DNA of 64,000 nucleotides from an uncultured Planktomarina sp. (GTDB taxonomy: Bacteria > Pseudomonadota > Alphaproteobacteria > Rhodobacterales > Rhodobacteraceae). This document shows, piece after piece, positions 34,607 to 42,717 of the stretch. Under the pieces are notes generated by a model. The model did no database searches. It saw only the letters and a list, made by a program, of their open reading frames with translations, and had not been told where the DNA came from. The stretch lies in assembly GCA_943788425.1 (NCBI GenBank), contig CALSQF010000006.1, positions 310,001-374,000 of the forward strand, written 5' to 3'. Position 1 is the first letter of the stretch. Every line of letters begins with the position of its first letter. Made by a program: the position numbers and the translations under genes.

Positions 34607-36049
34607 TTAACTGTCTGCCCAGCAGCTCACAGCTTTGATTTCCATGAACTCATGCAGGCCGAACATACCGCCTTCGCGGCCATTGCCTGATTGCTTGTAG
34701 CCGCCAAATGGGCTGCCCATGCCGAAGCCGACAGAATTGGTTTCGACCATGCCCGAGCGTAACTGCCGCGCGACACGCTGACGTTGTTCTTCATCGCCGC
34801 ATTGGATGTAATTGGTCAAACCATAGGGCGTGTCATTGGCAATTGCGATGGCTTCCTCTTCGGTATCAAAGGGCATTATGGTCATGACAGGGCCAAAGAT
34901 TTCTTCGCGGTTGATACGGGCCGTGTTGTCCACATCCGCAAAGATGGTCGGGCGGACATAATAGCCGCTGTTCAACCCTTCCGGGCGACCAAGCCCGCCT
35001 GCGATCACTGTGGCGCCATCTTCTTTTATACCCACCTCGATTAGGTTTTGGATTTTGTCAAATTGCATCTGACTAACCACGGGACCGATATGGCCGCCCT
35101 CTTCAGACGCGGGGCCAACTTTAGTAGCCTCGGCTGCGGCCGCGGCTTGCTCCAGCGCTTGGGCGTAGCGAGAGCGCTCTACCAACATACGGGTTGGGGC
35201 GTTGCACGATTGGCCGGAATTGCGCATGCAGCGGGCGACTCCATTGGTCACCGCATCATCAGCAGCATTGGCGAAAATGATATTTGCACCCTTTCCGCCC
35301 AGCTCGAGGCTCACACGTTTGAGCGTATCGGCGGCGGCTTTGGAAATGGCGATGCCCGCACGGGATGAACCTGTGAAGCTAACCATATCCACATCAGGAT
35401 GCACAGACAGCTGAGAGCCAACGCCCAGACCATCGCCGTTGACGAGGTTGAACACACCGGCAGGGAAGCCTGCCTCATGAATCATCTCAGCAAACAATAG
35501 GCCCGAGAGCGGCGCAATTTCGGAGGGTTTCAACACCATAGTGCAGCCCGAAGCCAGCGCGGGCACGGCCTTGAGCACAATTTGGTTCATGGGCCAGTTC
35601 CAAGGCGTGATCAAAGCGGTGACGCCAATGGGTTCCATCACGGTGCGCTCATTGGGCGCTTGAGGGCCGAGTGGGCGATCAAATTCGAAGTCTTTGAAGG
35701 CATTTATAAAGCCTTGCAAATGCCATGTCCCAGCACCAACCTGCTGGTTACGAGCTAATTTTTGCGGTGCACCCATTTCAAGGCTGATGGCTTCGGCCAT
35801 ATCTGCCTGCCGGGCTTTGTAAACGTCGAGGAGTTTTTCTAAGAGCTCCAAACGCTCCGCTTTGTTGGTTTGGGACCAGCTGGGGAAGGCAGCTTTTGCC
35901 GCTGCGACCGCTGCATCCGTATCGGCTTGACCGCCTAAGGAAACCACCCCAAGCACATCTTCGGTGCTTGGATCTATGACATCAAAGTCATGCGCTGTTA
36001 CTGGATCAACCCATTGGCCGTTAATATAAAACTGGCGTTTTTCGATCAT
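34607..36049 (-). CDS. Aldehyde dehydrogenase family protein
   Basis: This 480-residue NAD(P)-dependent enzyme shows TPWNWPMNQIVLKAVPAL, KPSEIAPLSG, SFTGSSRAGIAISKAAA, the Glu motif LELGGKGAN and the catalytic Cys motif NSGQSCNAPTRML. It oxidises an aldehyde to its acid. The substrate is unknown, and the neighbours (an RluA-type enzyme and pnp) give no hint. It is a single gene in leftward orientation with no close partner. Intact and of standard length. Confidence 0.92.
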   Translation of the reverse strand: MIEKRQFYINGQWVDPVTAHDFDVIDPSTEDVLGVVSLGGQADTDAAVAAAKAAFPSWSQTNKAERLELLEKLLDVYKARQADMAEAISLEMGAPQKLARNQQVGAGTWHLQGFINAFKDFEFDRPLGPQAPNERTVMEPIGVTALITPWNWPMNQIVLKAVPALASGCTMVLKPSEIAPLSGLLFAEMIHEAGFPAGVFNLVNGDGLGVGSQLSVHPDVDMVSFTGSSRAGIAISKAAADTLKRVSLELGGKGANIIFANAADDAVTNGVARCMRNSGQSCNAPTRMLVERSRYAQALEQAAAAAEATKVGPASEEGGHIGPVVSQMQFDKIQNLIEVGIKEDGATVIAGGLGRPEGLNSGYYVRPTIFADVDNTARINREEIFGPVMTIMPFDTEEEAIAIANDTPYGLTNYIQCGDEEQRQRVARQLRSGMVETNSVGFGMGSPFGGYKQSGNGREGGMFGLHEFMEIKAVSCWADS

Positions 36050-36170
36050 CTTTGCCTCCCGCAGAACTGAATTCGATCGAGAATGTCATTGCCGGATAAA
36101 ATGCGCAAGCGTTGAGGGCATAGGCACGCAAAATTTTTGATAAAAATCTCTTTAAGCATATGGTTTGGTC

Positions 36171-36200
36171 AAAAAAGCCCCACAAAAAGCGGGACTTTTT
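36171..36200 (-). terminator. pnp terminator
   Basis: AAAAGCCCC and GGGACTTTT flank ACAAAAAGC, giving a stem with one internal mismatch. T tracts lie on both sides (36196-36200, and 36171-36176 read on the minus strand). It lies 22 bp beyond the pnp stop and can end leftward transcription. Confidence 0.65.
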
Positions 36201-36221
36201 AAGATGTGTATCGCCGGCGGC

Positions 36222-38357
36222 TTAGCCTTCGCTGGCCTCATCGGCAGTGATTTCTTCGCCGGTTTCTTGGTTGATCATTTTCATGGCCAAACGCACCTTG
36301 CCGCGATCGTCAAAGCCCAGCAGTTTGACCCAGACTTCTTGACCTTCTTTGAGAACATCTGAGGGGTGGTTCAAGCGGCGGTTTTCGATTTGGCTGACAT
36401 GGACCAGACCATCACGCTTGCCGAAGAAGTTTACAAATGCGCCGAAGTCGACAACTTTGACGACTTTGCCTTTGTAGATCGCATTTTCTTCAGGCTCTGC
36501 CACAATCGCGTGGATCATGTCATAGGCTGTTTTGATGCTATCACCATTCGGGCTGGCGATTTTGATCACACCTTCGTCGTTGATATCGACTTTAGCGCCG
36601 GAGACTTCAACGATTTCACGGATTACTTTACCACCAGAGCCGATAACTTCACGGATTTTGTCAGTTGGGATTTGCATAGTTTCAATCCGTGGAGCGTGAA
36701 CAGAAAATTCCTGTGCGCCCGAGATGGATTTGCCCATTTCACCCAAGATATGCAAACGACCAGCTTTGGCTTGCGCCAAGGCTTTTTTCATAATGTCCTG
36801 CGTAATGCCGGCCACTTTGATGTCCATTTGCAGTGAGGTGATCCCAGCTTCTGTGCCGGCCACTTTAAAGTCCATGTCACCGAGGTGATCTTCATCGCCT
36901 AAGATATCGGTCAGAACGGCATACTCGCCATCATCTTCCAAGATCAGACCCATGGCGACGCCCGCGACAGGCGCTTTCAAAGGCACACCCGCATCCATCA
37001 TAGACAGCGAGCCACCACAAACGGACGCCATAGAGGACGATCCGTTAGATTCGGTGATCTCAGAGACCAAACGGATCGTGTAAGGAAAGTCGGTTGCCGG
37101 AGGCAAAACCGCCTGAAGGGCGCGCCATGCCAATTTACCATGTCCAATTTCGCGGCGACCCGGAGGGCCAAAGCGACCGACTTCGCCGACAGAGTAGGGC
37201 GGGAAGTTATAGTGCAGCAGGAAATTGGATTTATAGGTGCCGTGCAAGGCGTCGATCATTTGCTCATCATCCCCGGTGCCCAAAGTGGTCACGACCAGAC
37301 CTTGCGTTTCGCCACGGGTAAACAGCGCGGAGCCGTGTGTACGTGGCAACAGACCTGTTTGGCAATTAATTGCGCGGACGGTATCTAAGGCTCGGCCATC
37401 AATGCGTTTGCCGTTCTTAACCACATCGCCGCGCAGAACTTTGGATTCCAATTTTTTCAAAGCAGAACTGAGGTCTTCATCTGCCAGCTGAGCTTCGCTT
37501 AGGCTGGCTTTGATTGTTTCTTTCGCAGCGGCAACCGCAGAGGTGCGTTCCTGCTTGTCGGTGATGGCATATGCGGCGCGCATAGCATCTTCACCAGCGG
37601 CAGAAACGGCGGCGAAGAGTTCTTTGTAATCTGGAGCTTGGAAGTCAAAAGGCTCTTTCGCGCAGTCTTCCGCCAGATCCACGATCAGATCAATCACAGG
37701 CTGGATTTGCTCATGAGCAAAAGCAACCGCTCCGAGCATCTCATCTTCAGACAGCTCATAGGCTTCGGATTCAACCATCATCACTGCATCTTTGGTGCCA
37801 GCAACAACCAGGTCCAAACGCTGCTCAGGGTTCTGGCGCAGATTGTGCATGTCATCAATCGTCGGATTGAGAACATAGTCACCGTCTACAAAGCCCACAC
37901 GCGCCCCGGCGATTGGGCCCATAAATGGCGCGCCCGAGATGGTCAGAGCAGCTGAGGCCGCGATCATCGCAACCATATCAGGATCGTTGACCAAGTCATG
38001 AGACAGAACGGTACAGATCACCAAGACTTCGTTTTTGAAGCCCGGCACAAACAACGGCCGGATGGGGCGATCGATCAAGCGTGATGTCAGCGTCTCTTTT
38101 TCAGTTGGACGTGCCTCACGTTTGAAAAAGCCACCTGGAATTTTGCCGGCAGCGTAATATTTTTCATTGTAATGTACAGTCAGAGGAAAAAAGTCCTGAC
38201 CGGGTTTTTGGCTTTTGGCGAATGTTACGTTCGCCATAACTGAGGTTTCACCCAAAGTCGCAATTACGGTGCCGTCGGCTTGACGGGCAACCTTACCTGT
38301 TTCCAAAGTAAGGGTTTCTTCGCCCCACTGAATGGATTTTTTAGTTTCTGTGAACAT
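36222..38357 (-). CDS. pnp: Polynucleotide phosphorylase
   Basis: This 711-residue enzyme has two RNase PH-like domains (second core: [18 protein letters not shown]-like segment, [21 protein letters not shown]) joined by a helical linker. A KH domain ([21 protein letters not shown]) and an S1 domain ([17 protein letters not shown]) follow. It degrades RNA 3' to 5' with phosphate and forms part of the degradosome. Normally pnp follows rpsO directly; here a DMT transporter gene lies between them. Two stems lie in its leader. Confidence 0.97.
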   Translation of the reverse strand: MFTETKKSIQWGEETLTLETGKVARQADGTVIATLGETSVMANVTFAKSQKPGQDFFPLTVHYNEKYYAAGKIPGGFFKREARPTEKETLTSRLIDRPIRPLFVPGFKNEVLVICTVLSHDLVNDPDMVAMIAASAALTISGAPFMGPIAGARVGFVDGDYVLNPTIDDMHNLRQNPEQRLDLVVAGTKDAVMMVESEAYELSEDEMLGAVAFAHEQIQPVIDLIVDLAEDCAKEPFDFQAPDYKELFAAVSAAGEDAMRAAYAITDKQERTSAVAAAKETIKASLSEAQLADEDLSSALKKLESKVLRGDVVKNGKRIDGRALDTVRAINCQTGLLPRTHGSALFTRGETQGLVVTTLGTGDDEQMIDALHGTYKSNFLLHYNFPPYSVGEVGRFGPPGRREIGHGKLAWRALQAVLPPATDFPYTIRLVSEITESNGSSSMASVCGGSLSMMDAGVPLKAPVAGVAMGLILEDDGEYAVLTDILGDEDHLGDMDFKVAGTEAGITSLQMDIKVAGITQDIMKKALAQAKAGRLHILGEMGKSISGAQEFSVHAPRIETMQIPTDKIREVIGSGGKVIREIVEVSGAKVDINDEGVIKIASPNGDSIKTAYDMIHAIVAEPEENAIYKGKVVKVVDFGAFVNFFGKRDGLVHVSQIENRRLNHPSDVLKEGQEVWVKLLGFDDRGKVRLAMKMINQETGEEITADEASEG

Positions 38358-38372
38358 CTATGTTTTCCTAAA

Positions 38373-38411
38373 CGGCCCATTGGCCTATCACATGGCGGCC
38401 CCATTGCCGCC
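38373..38411 (-). promoter_or_regulatory. Two stems in the pnp leader
   Basis: GGCC-CATT-GGCC (38373-38384) and GGCGGC (38394-38399) with GCCGCC (38406-38411) form two hairpins 16-54 bases upstream of the pnp ATG. In E. coli, pnp is autoregulated through RNase III cleavage of a leader stem; a similar role is possible but not shown. Confidence 0.35.
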
Positions 38412-38531
38412 GACCCCGATATCTTGTTTTCGGGCGCTGGAGTCCGGGCGCCGCGTTTCAGATAGCGCGCACTTATAGTAATATTTGCGTCGGGGGAAGG
38501 GGGGGCGTGATTTTGCGGCGTTGGACGCAGC

Positions 38532-39431
38532 TTAGGTTGGAGCGCCTTGGGCCGCTGGTGCTTCAAAGATCTCTACCACGCAGGCCCCAATAATCAGGCA
38601 AGCCCCGATCCATTCCAGCATCCCCATGGCCTCTTCAGGCAGCATCAAGCTGGCAGTGAAGGTGGCGACAATGACTTCGCTCATCATCAAGAGGGCAACA
38701 CGACCGGGAAAGAGAAATTTTTGTGCCCAGAAGATAATTAATATCGATGGTAGAATGATCCCAATAGAAATCACAGTTGAGGCGGCTGCGACCTGTTGCA
38801 AAAGCGCCAGGCTTGGAGCTGAGGTTTGGCCCCATAGAGCCCCGAACAATAGTGCAAATAAAGAGGCGAGGCAGAACTGAAACAGCAGCAACGTCGGCAT
38901 GGGAACCTCGCCATAACGTTTGATCATCGCCCCGCCCACAGCCCAGGTAATGCCCGAGAGGAACCCTAAAGCATCCCCGATGTTAAGAGGGACTTGCCCG
39001 CCGCCTTGGGACACCAAAAACCCAAGGCCGAGCAAGCCAATTGCAATGGCGATCCAGCGGCCGCGGGTGACTTCTTCTTGCAGCCAATAGCTGCCAATCA
39101 GCGTCGACCAAATTGGCGCGAGGTAAAACAGTAACGTCACACGCACCACTGAAGACAGCACAAGACCGATGGTGAACAGCGCTACGGTTAACCCCATAAA
39201 TATGCCAATCAAAGCCCCGCGGCGCACATGCGCCAGCTGGCTGCGGAATTGCCATAGAAACAGTGCCAGTGCGACAAAAGCAGCTGGAATATTGATCAAG
39301 GCAACGGCCCAGTCTTCGCGCACGCCCATCCCTGCAAGGTAGCGCAGCGGAATCCAATATAGCCCCCAAATTCCTGCTGCGATCAACACAGCGAGGGAGG
39401 CGAACCGGTTTGAGGGATTGGAAAATTGCAT
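38532..39431 (-). CDS. DMT-superfamily (EamA) transporter
   Basis: This 299-residue integral membrane protein has ten hydrophobic helices in two EamA repeats (IAAGIWGLYWIPLRYLAG at the start of the first; GFLSGITWAVGGAMI in the second). Family members export amino acids, nucleobases or other metabolites; the substrate is unknown. It sits between rpsO (118 bp upstream, with its own terminator) and pnp, so it must have its own promoter. It interrupts the usual rpsO-pnp pair. Confidence 0.88.
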   Translation of the reverse strand: MQFSNPSNRFASLAVLIAAGIWGLYWIPLRYLAGMGVREDWAVALINIPAAFVALALFLWQFRSQLAHVRRGALIGIFMGLTVALFTIGLVLSSVVRVTLLFYLAPIWSTLIGSYWLQEEVTRGRWIAIAIGLLGLGFLVSQGGGQVPLNIGDALGFLSGITWAVGGAMIKRYGEVPMPTLLLFQFCLASLFALLFGALWGQTSAPSLALLQQVAAASTVISIGIILPSILIIFWAQKFLFPGRVALLMMSEVIVATFTASLMLPEEAMGMLEWIGACLIIGACVVEIFEAPAAQGAPT

Positions 39432-39495
39432 AAAAAATCTGTCCAGTAGATAGAGCCAATTGTCTAGCCCAAATTTAGACGGCGGCCCCCAAACG

Positions 39496-39526
39496 CAAAA
39501 AACCGCATCCAGAAGGATGCGGTTTC
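39496..39526 (-). terminator. rpsO terminator
   Basis: AAACCGCATCC and GGATGCGGTTT form a perfect 11 bp stem with a 4-base loop, followed on the minus strand by a T tract (39497-39503). It lies 24 bp after rpsO and should isolate rpsO from the DMT transporter gene and pnp. Confidence 0.9.
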
Positions 39527-39549
39527 AAAATCTTGGATTGGACAGATCC

Positions 39550-39819
39550 TTAGCGGCGCAGGCCCAAACGTTTGATCAAATCTTGGTAACGAGCTTCGTC
39601 TTTGCCTCGAGCATAATCCAGAAGCTTACGACGTGTGGCCACCATTTTCAGCAAACCGCGGCGCCCGTGGTTGTCTTTTTTATGGGTTTTAAAGTGCTCA
39701 GTCAAAGTTGCGATGCGCGACGACAAGATTGCAACCTGAACTTCAGGGGAACCTGTATCGCCCTCTTTGATGGCGAATTCTTTCATGAGCCGTGCTTTTT
39801 CTTCAGCGGTAATCGACAT
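39550..39819 (-). CDS. rpsO: Ribosomal protein S15
   Basis: This 89-residue protein has typical S15 sequence: [52 protein letters not shown], and a basic end (LIKRLGLRR). S15 binds the 16S rRNA central domain early in 30S assembly. AAGGAG lies seven bases before the ATG. It is monocistronic because a strong terminator follows directly. Confidence 0.97.
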   Translation of the reverse strand: MSITAEEKARLMKEFAIKEGDTGSPEVQVAILSSRIATLTEHFKTHKKDNHGRRGLLKMVATRRKLLDYARGKDEARYQDLIKRLGLRR

Positions 39820-39964
39820 CGGGGTCTCCTTTTAAGGTTAAGGTTTATGGCGCAGGCCGGGATGTCGTCCAGCAAGGCCCGTGGAGGCACCGCTACAAAC
39901 GTCACAAGGAATCTGAGCGATGGCTGCGTATAGGGAAGTTTTTCGCGAAAGGGAAGGGGATTCT

Positions 39965-40849
39965 CTAGGGCGCAAAGAAGGGTGCGAAAGTTGCAAGAAC
40001 AGCCTGAGGATTTTCCTCCATGACGAAATGCCCAGACTCGCAGACGCTGGCCTCCACCGCAGGGGCCCAGCTGCGCCAGATCTCTGCTGCATTGCCACTT
40101 TTGGCAGGGAATCCATGAGCGCCATAGAGCAAGCGTAGCGGTGCGGTGATCTGTTTTCTGGCGGCCTTATCCGCCTCATCCAATCTACGATCAAAACTGG
40201 CTCCGGCGCGATAATCTGCACACATGGCATGAACCCGTGCGGGGTCCAGGGCCTGCGCGCGGTAACTGTCCAGGGCTGCGGGGGAAAAGGCCGCAAGACT
40301 ATTGCTCAGCGTCCATTGCGCCAAAGTCCAATCCACATAAGCGACAGGATCCGCCCCGATCATCCGTTCGGGCAAGGGTGACGGTTGGGCCAGAAACGTC
40401 CAATGATAGGCGGCCATTGCAAGATCTGCAGTCCAGCTGGCCCAGAAATCGGCTGTTGGCACAATTTCAATGATGCCCAGCTTGCCCAGCCGCTCTGGAT
40501 GATCCAGCGCAAAACGATAGGCGACCCGCGCGCCGCGGTCATGGCCTAGGATATCTGCGCGAGAAATATTCAACGCGGTGAGAAGGTCGGCCATATCCTG
40601 TGCCATATTGCGCTTGGAATAGGTAGTGTTGTCTGGATCATTCGCAGGCGCGTCGCTTTCGCCATAGCCGCGCAAATCGGGAATAATCACATCATGCCGC
40701 TGCGCCAATTGCGGCGCCACAGTTTCCCAACACATGTGGTTTTGCGGAAAACCGTGGATCAACAGCAGGGGCGCTCCCTGCCCGGCGCGATGGACAGCGA
40801 GATCCACGCCGTTGCAGCGGATGACTGTCTTTGTGAAACCTTCAATCAT
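39965..40849 (-). CDS. Alpha/beta hydrolase resembling haloacetate (fluoroacetate) dehalogenases
   Basis: This 294-residue protein has HGFPQNHMCWE (oxyanion region), DLRGYGESDAP, the nucleophile elbow LGHDRGARVAYR with Asp in place of Ser, and the catalytic His in CESGHFVMEENP. The Asp nucleophile, both Arg residues after it, the His-Trp pair in AYHWTFLAQP and the Tyr in CADYRAG match the halide and carboxylate pockets of fluoroacetate dehalogenases as I know them. The catalytic acid position reads IEIVPT, Glu where those enzymes have Asp. Epoxide hydrolase activity is the alternative. The start at 40849 overlaps the stop of the DUF1643 gene (ATGA). Confidence 0.82.
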   Translation of the reverse strand: MIEGFTKTVIRCNGVDLAVHRAGQGAPLLLIHGFPQNHMCWETVAPQLAQRHDVIIPDLRGYGESDAPANDPDNTTYSKRNMAQDMADLLTALNISRADILGHDRGARVAYRFALDHPERLGKLGIIEIVPTADFWASWTADLAMAAYHWTFLAQPSPLPERMIGADPVAYVDWTLAQWTLSNSLAAFSPAALDSYRAQALDPARVHAMCADYRAGASFDRRLDEADKAARKQITAPLRLLYGAHGFPAKSGNAAEIWRSWAPAVEASVCESGHFVMEENPQAVLATFAPFFAP

Positions 40850-41352
40850 GTCCAAACCTCGGGCTGCTGAGAATAGGCGATATAAAGCGGATGTTTAGGA
40901 TGCCCGGCCTTTGACAGGCCCAAATGCAACACCGAACGGCCCGACGCGCGCAAAAGTGCCTCGACCTGAGGTCCGCGGTTCAAATGCGCGCCATGGGTGC
41001 CCCAGGCAGCAATCACCTGATCGCCCCACTGGCAGGCCTCAAGAATCGCCGCGTCATTCTCGGGGCCGATGGGATCAAGGGCGGTGCGCATCTTACGCGG
41101 GTCGGTGTCGCGCCAGGCAAAGATATTGGTCACGCGAAACCCGCCAAACCCCAAGCCCCGCACCCGCCGCTCGCAGCGCTCAACCGTGGGGTCGTTTTGC
41201 ACCTCGGTGGCGGTGGAGGGGTTGAGCATGACAAAGCTCAACCGCCGTCCCTGCGGATCCCAAACGCGGGTCAGAGCATAGCGATACCGTTCGCAGTCGG
41301 AATAGACCGCGACGCTGGGCGCATCGTCCTTGATATGGGAGCGGGTAATCAT
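40846..41352 (-). CDS. DUF1643 domain protein
   Basis: This 168-residue protein has the DUF1643 pattern: RYRYALTRVWD, VMLNPSTATEVQNDPTVERC, NIFAWRDTDPRKM, and AAWGTHG. The fold resembles the uracil-DNA-glycosylase superfamily, but no enzymatic function is established. Its stop overlaps the start of the dehalogenase-like hydrolase, so the two are translated together. No signal peptide or membrane segment is seen, suggesting a cytosolic protein. Confidence 0.85.
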   Translation of the reverse strand: MITRSHIKDDAPSVAVYSDCERYRYALTRVWDPQGRRLSFVMLNPSTATEVQNDPTVERCERRVRGLGFGGFRVTNIFAWRDTDPRKMRTALDPIGPENDAAILEACQWGDQVIAAWGTHGAHLNRGPQVEALLRASGRSVLHLGLSKAGHPKHPLYIAYSQQPEVWT

Positions 41353-41512
41353 AGCCTATGCTGGGTCATTGTGCGGCGGAGTTCAAGAGCGTTTGCCCCG
41401 CGCAGCCTATGGGCAAGTCTCTGATATATTGTCATTTGTCAAAATATTTTGCAGGCTCGACCCGGCCGACACATTTGGGCGGCGATATTTGATAACAAAG
41501 TGATTTGAACCG

Positions 41513-42715
41513 ATGAGCGATAGCAAACCTGACCAGATTTTAGCAGAGGAGAACAACGACCCTTGGGTGAAGCTGATCCTCTGGACGCAAGAATCATCGT
41601 GCCCATCCTACCGTTGGAATGGGTTTATGAAGTATTTGGGTGTAGAAAGATTGAAGCTCTTGGAGCCCTTGAACCTAACAGAGGAACAGCGCTTAGAAGT
41701 TATGAAACGGTTGGGGGCTGACAGTGTGGAATATAGGCGCGCACGGCCATTGCTTGACGATGACCTCGCAGATGCGAAAAAATTGTTTCCGATAGATACC
41801 GATTTCGGGGATATGGGGCCGGCGATAACGATCGACAACCACAGGTTTAGCGAGGCGTTTGATTTCAAGGGCGCGTTTTTTTTGAGCACAATCAGGTTTG
41901 AAAATTGTTGTTTCGAGCGCGGCGTTGGTTTTTATAATGCAAATTTTGAATGGGGCCTCATTTTCGGGTTCTAAATTTTTGGATGCAGCCAATTTCGAAC
42001 AAGCTTAATTCCGCGTTGCTGCTATATTCAATAGCGTCAAATTTAGTTGACCGGTTAATTTTTATTGCCAGCGGCCTGACGATCATCTTGCATCAAATTT
42101 TAGGTATGCGCTATTTGAAACAAGTTCCCTAGCTTCCACGGTCGAAATTTTCATCCGGCCTGTAAATTTCATGGTGTGATTTGGCCAGAAATTCCAAAAA
42201 GAAATGGTCCAAAAAAAACTTAAGGCAGTGTCGAAGGCGCTTTGCTGAACCATATCACCGCCTACGAATACATCCGCACCCAAGCCGAAAAAATCGGGCA
42301 GCTGTAGCTGCGTAAAGAGATGATCTGGCGGGAGCTGGCTTGCCGCGCGGAGATGGCAGAGCCATCTTTTGAACGGCCCTTGCGCAAAGCCTACGGCTGG
42401 ATTTGCAATCATGGCACCTCGGTTGGCCGGCTGGCTCTCGCGCTGCCGTACCTTTGGTGCATCACCTTTTTTGCCTGGCGCGGATGGGCCGCACATGAGC
42501 CGGCGATCACGACCTGGGATGTTCTTTACCACACGGGCGGGCGAATGTTGCAGTTTATCAGCGGTCATGCCTATGTCGAAGAGCAAACCCTTAAAGCGAT
42601 ATGCGCCGCGCCGCCTGCGTTGCATTTTCTCTGCACCATCGCCGCGGTCCTCAGCCCGTTCTTTTTGTTTCTCATGGCCTTGGCGCTCAGGCTCAAATTC
42701 CGCATGTCGATCTGA
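41513..42715 (+). pseudogene. Decayed pentapeptide-repeat membrane protein gene
   Basis: The first 150 codons (MSDSKPDQILAEENNDPWVK) give an N-terminal domain and the start of pentapeptide repeats (FDFKGAFFL, FYNANFEW). A one-base shift near 41960-41974 follows: the stop at 41974 is out of step with SGSKFLDAANFEQA in the next frame. Repeat-like pieces continue with stops. From 42167 the C-terminal half is readable: FHGVIWPEIPKRNGPKKT, TAA, GALLNHITAYEYIRTQAEKIGQL, TAG, LRKEMIWRELACRAE. A tail with two hydrophobic helices ends at 42715. This order is that of larger membrane-bound pentapeptide-repeat proteins. Several independent defects make it a pseudogene. Confidence 0.65.
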
Positions 42716-42717
42716 CG

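Noticed and set aside
36366-36836. Rightward 156-codon frame within pnp
   Set aside because: Antisense shadow of the KH/S1 end of polynucleotide phosphorylase without any domain.
42083-42625. A 180-codon leftward open frame
   Set aside because: It is antisense to the readable C-terminal half of the pentapeptide-repeat pseudogene and has no family resemblance.
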